Shown: piece after piece, positions 10,459-23,369 of the stretch
Layout of the letters: every line of letters starts with the position of its first letter
Numbering within the stretch: position 1 is the first letter of the stretch
Program-made: the position numbers and the translations under genes
Notes under the pieces: generated by a model
What the model was told of the DNA's origin: nothing
Seen by the model: the letters and a program-made list of their open reading frames with translations, nothing else
The model's database searches: none
NCBI RefSeq assembly: GCF_032854445.1
Contig: NC_088303.1
Span: 6,333,501 to 6,397,500 of the forward strand
Source: Liolophura sinensis
Taxonomy: Eukaryota > Mollusca > Polyplacophora > Chitonida > Chitonidae
DNA length: 64,000 nt
Direction: 5' to 3'

Positions 10459-12480
10459 GAAGCAGAGGACGTCAGACGAAGAGAAGAGACTCAATGGTCT
10501 AAGACAGCCGCAACCGCAACTCTGTCACCATCTTTTGACCCATCAGTGTATATAAATTTGTAATCCGGATAATTAGCCTTAATTTCAGTAAAACTGCTGA
10601 ACTATTTGTATCTGATTTTTTATGCTTACGTAGATCAAATATTAGTTTAGGTTGTTGAAGAAGCCAGGGAGGAGACTCCGGAAAAGACACCGGAGCTTTA
10701 TCCTCTAGCTTGATGTTAGCTTCCACAACATCGTCTTGTATACGAAGACCAAATTGAGGGACATTTATTAAATTTATCGGCATATGATGGATCGTAAACA
10801 CAGTCGTAGGCAGGGTTTGTTCCATGTGCTTTAAGCTTTATAGCATATTGAAGGCTCAGGTTTATACGTCCGGTATATTAAGTAGGCTCATCTGCCTCCA
10901 CGTATAAGCTTTCTTCTGGTTAAGCTCTAAAAACACCATGGTTGAGCCTCAAACCTTGGTGATGGACAGGGTCCAACATTTTAAGACATAATTTCCTTGC
11001 GGAACCGTAAAACAGATCTATCAGCACTCCCAATCGGTGCTAGACAAGTCGAGAGCCTTTGTACATTTAGCTTTAGCATTTTAATATGAGGTGTACAAAA
11101 TACAATTTCTTATCAAATGTAACCCCTAAAAATTCATTTCCCCCAACGATTTTAACTGGTTCCCCACAAAATTTAAGATGTGGAATTAAATGAAGTTTTC
11201 GTTTGTTATAAAAAATACATACCGACGATTTTAGATGTAGAAAATCTAAAACTGTTGGCAACTGCCCATTTCTCGATCTTACTGAGGCAAAGCTGCAGTT
11301 TCCGCTTGATGTTATTCATATTTTTAGCGCGGGTAGCATGTAAGGAAATAATCAACATACATCAACATAAGAGCCCCTCTGTACTAAATGTAAGAGTTTT
11401 TAGCCAGACTATTTATTTTGATGTTAAACAGAGTAATGGATAGTACACTGCCCTGGGGTACACCCATCTCCTGCTCGTGAGAGTCAGAAAGAATGGATCC
11501 CACACGTACCTTAAAATTACGATCAGATAAAAATTTTGATATAAATATAGGTAAACGACCTTTTAAACATTTTAAATGTCAGCAAGGTCTGCAAGTCAGC
11601 AAGTGTTGTCGTAAGCCTTTTCAAGGTCAAAAAATATCGACACCACATGTTCATTATTAACGAAATCATCACGAATAAAGGTTTCAAACCGCACAAGGTG
11701 ATCTTAAGTAGATCGACCTTGACGAAAACCACATTGAATATTAGTTTCAAGAAACCAAACAAGTCTATCGTTAATCATACGTTTCATAGTCTTACAGACC
11801 CAGCTGGTAAAAGCCATGGGACGGTAATTATTTGGATCAGTATGATCCTTACCCAGTTAAGGGACTGGGATAATACACGCCTCCCTCCATGATGGCGGGA
11901 AATTACCCATTTTCCAAATATCATTAAGAGAGTCCAAGAGAGTCTCTAGTGGCTCAGATGGTAAATGATTTAGAAGCTTATAATATATATTATCTGGGCC
12001 GTACGCAGTATCGTGTGACATTTTCAATGAAGCTTTAAGCTCCTCAATGGAAAACGGTCGATTTTAATCTTCTAAAATTATTATAAGAAAAAGGCAATTT
12101 TTATTTTCTCCTTTTGTTTTTTAATATGCTGAAACTCAGCAGTATAATTCTCAACGGAAGATTTCTGAGATATTCTTTCAGCTAGTTTATTAGCTATATC
12201 AGATGGAGATGTTAATAAGGTGTATCCATTTCTTAAATATTGAGCTTTGGCTTTATTGTTTTTGCCCTTATGTTTCTGAATCATGTTCCGGACCTTACGC
12301 ATGGGTGTTTTCGACGTAATGCCTAAAACAAAATTTCGCCAACATAATCGTCTCATGGACTTAAGTAATCGACGAGCTTTACCTCTAAATATACGAACCT
12401 GGTTTAAATTATTATTATTAGAACAATGATTAAATCTGCGCTGGGTCTTTTTACGGTCCTTTATGACTTTGCGACAGTCA

Positions 12481-12579
12481 TTATCGTGCTACTATTTACT
12501 TTTGGGCTTTAGATTTGTCAAGGTCTTTGGTATGGTTCTTATCGTGCCACTGTTTACTTTTGGGCTTTAGATTTGTCAA
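12481..12579 (+). repeat. 58-bp tandem duplication inside LINE copy 1
   Basis: TTATCGTG...TTTACTTTTGGGCTTTAG occurs at 12481 and again at 12539, period 58. It lies at the border of the endonuclease and linker parts of ORF2 and adds to its disruption. Confidence 0.75.
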
Positions 12580-13489
12580 ACTTCCACCTGGCTACACATT
12601 CTAAAGAATTAGAAGTGAGATGCTTCAGAACAATAGGAAAATGGTCACTACCACAGAGATCGCCATGCATCTTCCAAGAAAAATCAGGGCGAAGTGATGG
12701 ATCTGTGATAGTAAGATCGGTAGCAGAATATGAACCATTACCTGGATGTAAATAGGTATTAAAACCATCATTGAAATAACACAGTTCATCTTTCAATATA
12801 AAATCCTCCAATGTTTTGCTTTATTATTTACATTATTACTACCCTATAATGGGTTATGAGCATTAAAATCATAATGATAAAAGGCGAAGCAGTTGTTCTC
12901 TCAAGTTATGTAATTCAGAGACTGACAAAGAAGAATTAGGAGGAATATAGATCGAACATAAAGTAACTGTTCCCGACAAAGAAACACGGACGGCTGCAGC
13001 CTGAAGCTCAGTAACGAGTTCAACAGGGCTGTGAATTATATTATTATTTATGAAAATAGAGGAGCTGCCACAAGCTCGCTCTTCCTCACCAGAATAAGTG
13101 CTTTAAAGTGTATTATTTGTAAGAGATAATTTATCTTTATTAGATGTCTTCAGGTGAGTTTCCTGGAGACAAAGGGCAACTGGATTGCAAGCTTGAACTA
13201 GGTGTGCTATTTCATTAAACTTTACCTTAAGACCTCGACAATTACTTTATAATTTTGTCGAACGAAGACATTATGGAAGGAGTCATATAGGGGATTTATT
13301 TTTGTGTTTGGATCGAGAGCGACCCATCCTTGGAGATCTGCTGGAAGATCTCCCTGGTGCGGGTGATGTATCCATCACATCCGAATCCGATGTTGAACGA
13401 TCCAAACCTATTAAAAGTTTGGACAGGGTCCCTAGTCACTAGAGCGACGCTCTGTGGAGTCACTAGGTTTATTGTTATCATTATTAGAT

Positions 13490-14741
13490 TTATTTCCGGA
13501 TCTGGTTTTGGCAGTTTTGTTTTTGGATTGATTTAAGGTCAGGTTTATCGGTTTGTTGTGTATTATTTACTGGTTTTATTTCTTGTTCTGCAGTGGTCTG
13601 GATTGAGCAGGAATTACGCGCAGGTTGAGCAGCAGATTGTAAACATATAGAACTAGGTTTGTCGTTTCCAATGGGCAAAGTTAAGGAAGTTTGAGTTCCA
13701 ACAGATGTTGTAGTTCGCTTGACCACATTGGCATACGAAGATTGCAGTGAAGTACAAGAAAGGCCAATTTGCGGTCCTCCTGATAAGACATGTTGTTTTT
13801 GGATTTTAAGTTTATTTTTTGCTCTTCTTTAACAAAAAACTGACAGTCCTTTCAGGAGGCCATGTGATTTCCACCGCAATTGTAACCACTTAATTGTGCT
13901 GTTGCAGTCGAAACCGTCATGACCTTCACTGCCGCATGCGAAACAAACCAGTTTATTTTTACATTGGGCCTTGCCGTGGCCACATTTTGGTAAGTGAAGC
14001 AACGCTTCGGGTTAGGAATGTATAAATCTACATTAACCCTATACGGACCAATGTAGATATACGACGGAAAGGAAGTAGAGTTGAACGTCAAATAATATGT
14101 ATTTAGTTTAAGGATGTTGCCAGATTTTTTCGTTAGTGAATCGTTTCACTCTGGCAACACCCTGTGATTTCAGTTCTGCGCATATTCGCCTCTTCGGATA
14201 AATCAATAATATCACCATCCCGGTCACGAATTATTCCCTGACAGCTGTTCGGGGAATTGTGAGGGGATGCGAAAGCAGGTATATCAGAAATTTTATTTAA
14301 TGAGAGTAAAATTTTGGATTGTTGCTCCGGAAACGTTCAAAGAGAATGTCTACGGATTTTACCTTTTTAACGTTTTTTTAATGTTCCAGCTGCGCCCTGG
14401 AGAGCCCATTTTAAACACAAAGGTTAAATTTTAGAGGCCGGCTTTTGTTCACTCTTAGTTGAGAGAACAATGAAAGCTGGCCAACTGTCTTGTCCATTAT
14501 CAAGTGAGTGATAAGACTTCTAACTTCCTTTTTTGTTAGCACTTGACGAAGTCGGCTGAGATGAAGATCTGTTAGATACATTAGAAACAGTGGCAGTAAG
14601 GTTTACAGAAGACATGGCATATATAAATTTCACCCCATGTGTTTCCCACCCACCACGGAGTGTCAACAAGGGCGATGCCTGAACCTGGGGATACCCAGGA
14701 GGAAAGGCACTAAGGACTCCACATGAGGTATACTCATCCAC
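13490..14741 (-). pseudogene. LINE copy 1 ORF1: nucleic-acid-binding gag-like protein, broken
   Basis: The frame from 14741 gives an N-terminal Ser/Thr-rich segment with MSSVNLTATVSNVSNRSSS. About 13852-14091 reads YIGPYRVNVDLYIPNPKRCF followed by cysteine motifs of the CCHC zinc-knuckle type, but split between frames. Such knuckles bind the element RNA in LINE ORF1 proteins. 13490-13726 is a polar, Gln/Thr-rich C-terminal part with SVGTQTSL. Several frame breaks separate the pieces, so no single protein is possible. Confidence 0.7.
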
Positions 14742-15259
14742 ATGGCGTTAATATGTCAATTCCCTATTCCCCACCACGAGCTCGTCCTTCTCCATCCAAT
14801 GAATATGGTCACACATCAGACGCATACTAATCGATTGACCCATAAGTCACATAGTCCTGCAAACGAAATTTGAGAAATAACATTTATCCTCTAAAAGGTG
14901 TGGTGTTCAGGAGGAAATTGGGACCACGCAGAGGCAAGACGTGACCAGGCCGATTGACTGGACCGGGCCCATCCGACCTCCCGTGTCTCTCCAATTAGGC
15001 GCCAAAGTGGCGTGTTGGGCGTGAGGATCTCGCAAGACCAACACGCCGTCAGCCACCAGGATCCCATCCTTGGAGATTACGGCAAACAGGTCGCTCCACG
15101 GTTGCCACTCACACAATCGGGAAAATGTTAGCCTATTACATTCACCGGGCTCACACGGGAGAGCTCTAGGTCATCGTACTTCTACGACAAGCTTGCCAAG
15201 AGGACTGAGGTCCTATTCTTATCACCTGGGAGATCCTACAAGGGGGGGGGGGGGGTGAG

Positions 15260-18200
15260 GGTGTTGAAATGGCGGGCAACCGATGGCTTTGAGCGGTGAG
15301 ATTACATTGTATCACCGCGAAAACAATTCTCGCTTACTGTGTTCAGAACTCCCAGGATGCAATTCTGCGTTAAGAATCACGTGGAATGAATGGAATGATA
15401 CTCTGACTACCAGAATAAAATATAAATACAAACGTAAGACTTGCTCGGGTAGGAATAAAAGCTAAACTAGTGGGAAATTGAAACTCACAACAAACGTCCA
15501 ATCACACCATAAAGTGTTTTATAAGGGTATTCCACGTCTGGTTTGAACGCTAATGAGCGCAATTTCGCACATAGGCATAACTTGTAAAGTTTCGATGACA
15601 GAAAATATATTTGCCCAGACAGACATAAGGTTAAATCGTTTAATTTTCAACATGTGCTTGGCTGATGTATGAAAACCACAAAATTACTGCTACAGTAACA
15701 ATTATATATATTTGTTGAAATTGATAAGAACGCTGTGCATCAGTGTTTTAGCTTTTCCAGTGAACCATTTATTATATTGACCGTGTTCACAAAATCTACA
15801 GAAACGAATGTTTTAGACAGTGCCATTCTGTAACCGTTGTTATGCAAAAAGCTGAATACTTTCCCGTTGGCCTTAAGTACATAGAAAAAATGCAGCCAGC
15901 CGCTTTCGTGTGTGTCGTCCATAGGATTTTTGCAGTTAGGTAGGCATGTGGTAGTTTGAAATGAACACATGAAGTGAAACATGAATGACAATGTCTAATG
16001 CTCTTGTCCCCCATGTCTTCATAAGACCCTAGCTAACTAAACGACATCTTTCAGTGATAAACTTGAGTACGGTTAAATGACAATCCAATAAACAGATACT
16101 TAGTTCAGCGAAATTGTCCTCGTGGTAACGTTGTAGTCGGGTCGACGTTTGCCTCGTTCCTTTGATAGATAATCAATCTATCCGGGGCTGTCATTTTACC
16201 CGTATTCGGATTACCTGTTTAATAGAAAGCGTAAAGTAGCGGGTGTTTTGTAAATGTCACTGAATTCCTTAATATGTATTATACCGCACTTCGAATTCAA
16301 CATTTTCTAGATCTTTCCTTTTAAAGTTTTTGATTAAATACTGACGAAGTTTATATGAAACCGGGAACATAACGCAACTCACGTTTTGTCTTCCTTTGTG
16401 AACGCGATTAATACTGGAAGACATACTGCCTGGGATTTATCCGGATATCTAAAGAACACGGCTGAAAAGCTGAGTTTCGAAAACCGATTTTCAAAACGAA
16501 AGTGGCCACGGTCATGGATGATCTACATGACAGTTATTTGTCCCTTTTCTATGGAATAGATGCTTTCTTTTCGTACCTGGCTAAGCTCTAATCACTCGTA
16601 CCTAGCTAAAGTGCAGGAGAAATTAATCTCCATGATGGAAGAGGTTTGTTACATATATTACTTCTGTTGTCAGACATGCAATACAAATTTGCTTATATTC
16701 TGTGTTTCGTTTGGTCCAGAAGTAGTACCGGTATGGCAGCTGAAGGAAAAACTCTCGGTGACGTTTACTTTCCCTTCTTCCAAAGATCCAAAATTCACAA
16801 GATCTTAATTCTGCACGGTATATGAGTAAACAAAAATTACCCAAAAAAACAGATAAAACCTCTCAGGAAGGCAGGTTTCCATAACGGCATATGCCAGTGG
16901 TTGCCATTCCGATAAAATTTGGCTCTTGATGAGATATGGTCATCGTTTGCCTGGAACTAGGGCATGTTTAGGTCATCAGTCCTAACAGTGAATAAAACCA
17001 ATAGTAATAGACAACAAAGCATTACACGAAGTGCTTCGGTAAACATAAAGTTCTCGGAAACACTGCACTGTATTTACGACGACGTGGCTTTATTGTCGTA
17101 CCTACCGCTATGTGAGGTTAGTATTCTGTTGGGATCGCGCGGAAGCAGTAAAAATCGGGATATCTAATGAGTTGTTATTTGGACGTAGCATGACTGCAGT
17201 AGTCAGATTCTTTTTTACGCACATGTCAATGACCTCCTATGTTCAAAGTTTTATTTCAGTGAAGGCTTAATAAACAGAATGTATCTATATTTGGACCAGT
17301 TCGCTTTTAGATTCGATATATTATAGCTCCTTTGCCGAGACGCCGCCCAGACCACCATCAATGAATAGTTGTTCTGGAACAATAAACACGGAATAAGTAT
17401 CCAGAAGCATAACAGTTTTACAGTGAACGGCTTAAAAGTTCTAATTGTTTGTGATCGTGAGGCATCAGGGATCTCTAAAATAAAAAGACTAAAAAATCTG
17501 GTTATGTACTTTTTGAGGTTTTATTGTTACGAAACAAACTCGCATATCAGCCGACCCACTGACATGGAGGGAAAGTGTTAATGGTGCTGTCAGGACCCAT
17601 TATCCTCCCGAAGACGTATGGGACTCTAAGTAGCTTACTCACTCCGAAAGTCACATGTATTTATACAAGGGGTTTGTCGTGGAGACATGATTTATTACAC
17701 ACGGATGCAAATAACTTAGTTGGAGCTACAGCTCAGATAACGGTGGTCTGAGATGAACCGAGTAAAGTCCAATACAACACATACATGTATCTAAATATAA
17801 GCGTTAAGTCCGACATTCATATACCATTCGTAGTCCGTAAAGGGCGTTCCAAGTCGATAATCGCAAGATCCATTTCCAAAACAACGTTTAACACTAACTC
17901 CCAAAGACAAAGGTAGGCCTATGTAAGACATTATACAAATAAGAAATAAAGCCAGTAACACACAAGAGAGAAGCGGTCATCAGTTTTCAATGATGGCGGA
18001 CAGACAATGAATATTCCAGGCATGAATTCCATATCAAAGTTCAAATTCGTAGTCCGTGAATGATTTCCATGTCAAATAACAATTAAACAAGTATCTCAGT
18101 CGCGCTTTAATTGCAACTGTTCATAAAGGCATCACACTGATGTAATTAGCATGGCTACCTCTAAGGCCTCTAGCCCCAGGTTAAGCGGTATTGGATACAG

Positions 18201-18540
18201 TTTGAAAATGACGAGCGTTACAGAACCTAACCCATCAGATTGTGATTCAAAAGTTAATATGTAAGGATCTCATGCTACAAGAGGCGTCATCTATTATGTT
18301 ACACATGACATACAAGATAGACGGTTACACTTGGCAACCTGCGCCATCTATGTTGTTAAATACCATGTACGTGATTGATATGTACATAGGGATAACAGCG
18401 CCGTCTATGTGGTTGATCACAATGCAGATCGCCAGAGATTCTGAACGCTCTGTTCATACATGCCAACGAGAGTGTTATACTCATTGTAAAATTTATACTC
18501 ATTGTAAAATTTGAGAAACTTAGAATGAAGGCGTTTGATG
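15260..18540. other. No gene seen
   Basis: Short open frames only. 17330-17392 resembles 28360-28415 (GAGACGCCGC and TAGTTGTTCTGGAAC in both), and 16110-16165 resembles 21855-21908 (TTGTCCTCGTGGT), so parts are old dispersed repeats. Confidence 0.5.
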
Positions 18541-19094
18541 GAGTATCCTTGACAAACTATTTATGCATTTTAGGAATCCAGTAAAGTTGTGGTATTTCTG
18601 TGTGACGGGTAGGTATATTTATGCGCCTTTCTTTAAGGAAGGATTTGTGTTTGTTAAATTGTTCCCCCAGAGTACATGTAGTAGCAGAATACATGGATGT
18701 CGTTGTAGATGCACACAGCTCTTGAACAAGAATTTGATAATAATAATTCTTGTAAATAAAGATGACATTATTAGAAGCCTTGTCTGCTACAGTGATGACA
18801 AATTTACTATGAAGGTCAGCGAGAGTTTCTTGCGCAGTGGGATCCTTCAGAACCTGTTCAACTTTAGGTAGCGCATCAATGTCTAGACGGTGTATAGTTA
18901 AACTAACTTTCTTTTTTGACGATCTCAAGCCAATCGTTAAGCACCGAAGAATCCACTTTCTCCCGTTTTGACCATTTTTTAACATACTCCTCAAGTGCCG
19001 AGATGATATTTTTTTTGTTTGATCGAATGTTGACATTTCTCTTTTCTCTATACTTAGGACCCCTCACAAAGAGATTCACGCTTAGGGCTTCCAT
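18540..19094 (-). pseudogene. Penelope-like element: N-terminal reverse-transcriptase fragment
   Basis: The minus strand reads KYREKRNVNI, ALEEYVKKWSKREKVDSSVL, then after a frame change in an A run (near 18905-18920) VSLTIHRLD, LADLHSKFVITVADKASNNV, YYYQILVQEL and PTRHTEIPQLYWIPKMHK, where it stops at 18557. VxxADKASNNVIF followed by a Tyr-rich stretch and WIPKxHK is the N-terminal RT region of Penelope-like retroelements in invertebrates. The rest of the RT and the GIY-YIG nuclease are absent, so this is a fragment. Confidence 0.75.
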
Positions 19095-19502
19095 GAGACA
19101 GGTGTGGAATATGGGTAGAACCGTGCATTCTTATACTTATGTACATATGCAATGTTATCTAATCGACTTAAAGCTAACCGAGGTACACTGTTACAAGATT
19201 AAAACACATTGTGCATCCTAACAAGGGAATGCACCCCCCTCGAATTGGGACCATGCTTATCTTTCTTAAGATGACCTTAGCAAAGGTAACAAAAGGTAGA
19301 GCATCTACACCTGACAGCGGCGTTTCAGGTAATCTTGTCTGAGGAAATCCTCGAAAAAGAACATTTTGAAATAAAGACCACAGTTTTTTTCATACCCAGA
19401 AACCAGACAACAACGGGTGAAGAACCGTTATCTGTCCACACACGTGGGCTTGTTCAGGCTTGGCAACAGCACGAATTATTATCTGCGTGCTTCAATACAA
19501 TG

Positions 19503-19600
19503 GATTTATATATTTATTTGACTGCTGTTTTAATCCGTATTTCACTTACCCGACGGCGGTCAGCAATAAGGTGGGAAGAAACCGGAAAGAGGCCGGGGAC
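19503..19600 (-). mobile_element. SINE family B fragment
   Basis: TATTTATTTGACTG, ATTTCACTTACCCGACGGCGGTCAGCA and GGTGGGAAGAAACCGG match the complement of the family B 3' half (compare 2560-2640). Confidence 0.6.
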
Positions 19601-19639
19601 AGCTTATTGCACCGTGGCTTTATATGCCCGCTTATAAAT

Positions 19640-22200
19640 TCTTGTACATACTCCAGATAAAGTGGGTGCATCTCCTCTAATATTACTCGATATTGAAATA
19701 AACAGCGTTTTTCCTGCCTATTCTTAGTTCTTCACTATTTCTGTGCAAACGATGTTAGTGGCGGCAGTGATGTTAGCGAGCGCATGGGCTATAAAGAATA
19801 TGAAGGTGACGATGAAAGGAAAGATGGTCTGTCGATTTCAATACATAAATCTACATGAACCCTCCTCTCATCTTTCAACAAAAGTATTTGGTAACAAAGC
19901 CAGTTACTATCTGAAGAAATCAGATTGTGAACATTTAGATAAACCAATCAGTGTATACATTTCCACCAGGAAAATGATGGCATCAGCACTGGTTGTGTCG
20001 GTCTTCTGAGGCTGCACCTCCATCACCCAAGGACATTAAATACTACAGATTAAATGTAGACAAATAGGCCTGCCGCCGAGAAATTGTATTAATGCGAAAC
20101 GAGGACGTAAGATAAAACAGAAATACAGACAGGAGAAGTAAGAGCAAGACACACCCCGACCAGAAAGGATGCTGGCATTTAGATATACCCACGATAAGAC
20201 ATCCAACAATTCCTAAAAGGTCACCTACGTAGTAACAGATAACAAAATAACGCTTGCATTTGTCGACTAATTGTGTTAATCACATTTGCCCTGAACAACT
20301 ACAATGGTGTCTTTTGTCTTTTCTATGTATCGTCGGTTTTGTGCCCGTAAATCGGGCCCTTGTGACTTATTACCCAATTACAGGAATTTCAACTGGACAC
20401 ACTCTGTAGAACATCAGCTGAATGAATTGGCACAATAGACTAAGTGCATGCGCACTGAGCTACTCAGACATGATCAATGTACATAATGCATGAGAACAGA
20501 CAGACACGTGTTTTCTTCAGACGAGGTTGTTTGTTGAGACGTTTAGGGATGATACTAAATGAGCTTTAGATGGCCGCTTCTCCTTTAGCTTGATTAATTA
20601 CCGATATAAATCTCGTGCCCAATCGCACAGGTAAAAGTAAGGCTAATCTGGGAAGGTGTGTTGCAGTCGTAACATATATTGCATTTAAGGCTTGTCCACT
20701 TTCTTAACTAGTTGAGACATCGGACAGATGGTGTATTTAATGAGACTTTCAGTTATACCATTTAGGTAAGACAACCTTTGTCCAACAATCACAGAGTAAA
20801 TTCTGAGAACATTCATACAGGAAACAATTCTGTTAGTATTGGTTATCCCTGGACTATTCCTCTAACTTGTCAGTTGTCCACTACTCTTACTGCAAGCGGG
20901 CCGGGGGGGAAGGGGGGGGGGATGGCTTGATGATATTGAGCTGATGACGATGCTTGTATTTCGTCTTTTGTATTCCATACATATGGTGTGCATATCCTTA
21001 CGTCACAAGTGCCAAAGTTCGTCAGTAATTGGCCAAAGACCGGAGGCTTACGTTTTCTTGCCCCCGTGAAACTGATGGCATCGTATAAACGAAAATTGCC
21101 GTAGCGTGACGTTAGACAAGAAGCAAACAAAAGAAACAGTCGTCTATTTGTTCTCAAGTCTATCTAATTTGGGACCATTTACTTCCGAATATTGGGTTTA
21201 TTTACTCGCGCAATAGAGTCCAAATTTTCCTCTGCACCAAAGAGAAACTAGAGCACCGACTGAATGATACTATCGAAAAGAACACACCATCAGTTTCTGC
21301 ACCTATTTTCCCCTTACTTAAAATATATCAGCATTTCGAGTGTTTTGGATAGAACTAAAACTCGCTTGCCAAGTGATGCTACCCAATCTTCTGAAGGTTA
21401 CAAAGGTGACCAAAAGCTGTGATGTAAAGCTTAACACCTCATAAAAATGATGGTCATTGCTAGGTTGACTTCTTGATATATTGTAGAGAAAAGTGCAAGC
21501 AGCGTGTGGGAATGTAGCCCTACACGAAAACCCTAAATATCAGGATATATGCATATACATGTTTTAATGGTTGAAGTTGACAGATTTACCATACAAATAG
21601 TAGTTCATGTAACCTCAAAGTAACATTTCAGATAGTCGAGAAGTATATCCGGCTTTAAATTTAGCAGTGCTGACATGCCTGAGAACTAGTCCTGTTGGTT
21701 TATCAGAGAACTGCCATAGTGTAATAGGGTCACATTTGTGCTTGTTCTACTTCAGTTTAAAGCATGTTGTCACTCCTATGAAATGCAAGGCTTTACAGTG
21801 TTACCTGCGAAATTTCTGGTTCTTTTTTTAGCACGAATGTGGTAGTTGACAGTCAAATTTGTCCTCGTGGTGATGTTGCAATTAGATGGTCATTTCCCTT
21901 GTTCCCGATGTACATAACTAATCTTGTATATTAATGTCTTTCTGGATCTATTTTTCAGGATCCCTGACTAATGGAAAATGTAGACTAACAGTGCATTTGT
22001 GAATATCTGACACAGCAATTATATTATATTGCTAAGCGAATTCAACAGTTTCTTGACACGTTTATGTGCCCGAGTTTGAGGCAAAACATCAAGACTTTAA
22101 AGCTTATGGATTGTGAAGTTTTATGTAAATCCAAAATGCGACTTCTATTTTTTCTTCCCTCCGCTAAGAAGTTTTCTGAGAAGTTTAATTCACTTGCCAG
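19640..22200. other. No gene seen; G runs
   Basis: No recognisable open frame. 20901-20921 holds G-rich runs interrupted by AA. The short frames on either strand have no family resemblance. Confidence 0.5.
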
Positions 22201-22204
22201 TGGT

Positions 22205-22302
22205 CAGATTGGCTCCGACATATCCAGTTCTGGCCGTCGTCGTATAAGTGAAATATTCTTGAGTACGACGTAAAACATCAATCAAATAAATAAATAAATA
22301 AA
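22205..22302 (+). mobile_element. SINE family B 3' end with (AAAT)n tail
   Basis: GGCCGTCGTCGTATAAGTGA, GAGTACGACGTAAAACATCA and AATCAAATAAATAAATAAAT form the 3' end and tail of family B. The 5' part is missing. Confidence 0.7.
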
Positions 22303-22384
22303 CATATCCAGTTATGTAAAGATTTTTTAAAATCTTAGTGAGGTTAAGAACAATATGAAAAGCAACTCTGATCACATATTTTTT

Positions 22385-22665
22385 TAATCCATTTATTTAT
22401 TCACACTAATGAAGCTACAATTTCTACACGAGCCAGTAATTCATTTGTTCTTGGTATTTTATCGTCATTGTATAGGCCAACATGATAGTGAAATGAAACC
22501 GGGCAGGGTCCGTGGGACACCCACCGCGCTCCGCAGGGTGATGGAGGACCTTCCCACCTATGTGTGCGACCGGAGAGGAAGCCAGCACACTCATAGCGAC
22601 TGCATTAGCGGGAGGCCTCCAAGTCATTTCGCTACAACAGCACGCTAACTACTCGGCCTCGGAAA
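22385..22665 (-). mobile_element. SINE family B, near full length with tRNA-like head
   Basis: Read on the minus strand from 22665: a tRNA-like head with an A-box-like TAGTTAGCGTG, a body with GGCTTCCTCTCCGGTCGCAC and GGGAAGGTC, and a tail near 22385-22400 (complement of TTTATTTATT). The head recurs at 61085-61205 with a better B box. RNA polymerase III promoters of this kind drive tRNA-derived SINEs. Confidence 0.65.
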
Positions 22666-22669
22666 CCCC

Positions 22670-23125
22670 TTTCAGAATGGACTTCAGTGATTTCAAGTGG
22701 CATTATGTCATAAGAACATCCACGATGCGGTTACAGTGAGACAGGCAAAGCTTTATAACCCAAATTCAATATAACACTTAAACTCCACACCATTAAATTT
22801 CTGACGGCGAGACGCTTTATTCAGATCGGCGTTAGAAGTAACGTGATTGTGAGACACTTTGTACAGTGTGATGTTAGAGTACAGACTTGTTGAGACAGTT
22901 GGTAGGGAATGGTCTTAAATGTAGACTAAATTCACGGTAAGACACTGGGATGGGGATTCAGTGAAACTACACGCATGGCTGGACACTTCGAAAAACTTAC
23001 ACTGCCCACCTTAGAAATGACCAGCCTGGATAGCACCGACCGCTTCGGCAGCAGCAGATCTAGGGTCAGTCATGGTCCGAGTCACATCCAAGACATTAAA
23101 AGAGGAAGGTATAACTTCGTCGCTT
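22670..23125. other. No gene seen
   Basis: Between two SINEs; no supported coding frame or repeat. Confidence 0.5.
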
Positions 23126-23129
23126 GACG

Positions 23130-23365
23130 TTCAGCATGAAAGGGATGGTGTAACGACTGGTTTACCCGTATCAGTATAATGGCTCGGGCGGGGCGGCTTA
23201 CTTGCCTTCGATCTCAGTGAAGCAGCACTAGATAAAAGAAACGTGGAAATCCGTCCTGCAACAAGGAGGCACGGTACCTGCACTCTAAGTATTCCTTCGT
23301 CGTCATATGACTGAAAAATTGTTAAGTACGACGTTAAACCCCAAGCACTCACTGTCTCACTCACC
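23130..23365 (+). mobile_element. SINE family A copy
   Basis: Reverse complement of the unit at 2005-2300: GGGCGGGGCGGCTTACTTGC, CCGTCCTGCAACAAGGAGGC and CGTCGTCATATGACTGAAAA in order, ending in CACTCACTGTCTCACTCAC. It lacks the outer head part. Confidence 0.7.
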
Positions 23366-23369
23366 CCAG

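Larger units (their letters stand above)
9990..13272 (-). pseudogene. LINE copy 1 ORF2: endonuclease, reverse transcriptase, RNase H, broken
   Basis: In order on the minus strand: an AP-type endonuclease from about 13272 (NCRGLK, ALCLQETHLK) to 12554 (YSATDLTITDP, CGSDHFPIVL); a linker and RT N-part at 12356-12081 (KTPMRKVRNMIQKHKG, LLTSPSDIANKLAE); RT core at about 12000-11070; RNase H near 10499-10825, where a TDGSK-type motif is spread over frames; and a C-terminal Cys/His segment with HILVDCEDF at about 10040. The RT active-site box is changed: the YVDD of copy 2 reads YVDY here (complement of 11344-11358). Many stops and frame breaks. Confidence 0.78.
9654..15255 (-). mobile_element. LINE copy 1 (RNase-H-bearing, I/Jockey-like), near full length, dead
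   Basis: The 3' end on the minus strand is a (CATT)n tail, seen as GAATGAAT repeats at 9654-9678 on the plus strand, preceded by a 3' block with CTCGCCACGATGTGGCTG. That block recurs at the ends of copy 2 (33028) and of the nested fragment (32124-32395). ORF1 lies at about 13490-14741 and ORF2 at about 9990-13272. A GC-rich leader (about 14750-15241) ends at a run of 14 G at 15242-15255, which may be the 5' end. No target-site duplication could be fixed. The copy is interrupted by an assembly gap. Confidence 0.82.

Noticed and set aside
9654-15255. Host genes in the region of mixed short frames
   Set aside because: Each convincing stretch matches a part of one LINE in the right order on the minus strand.
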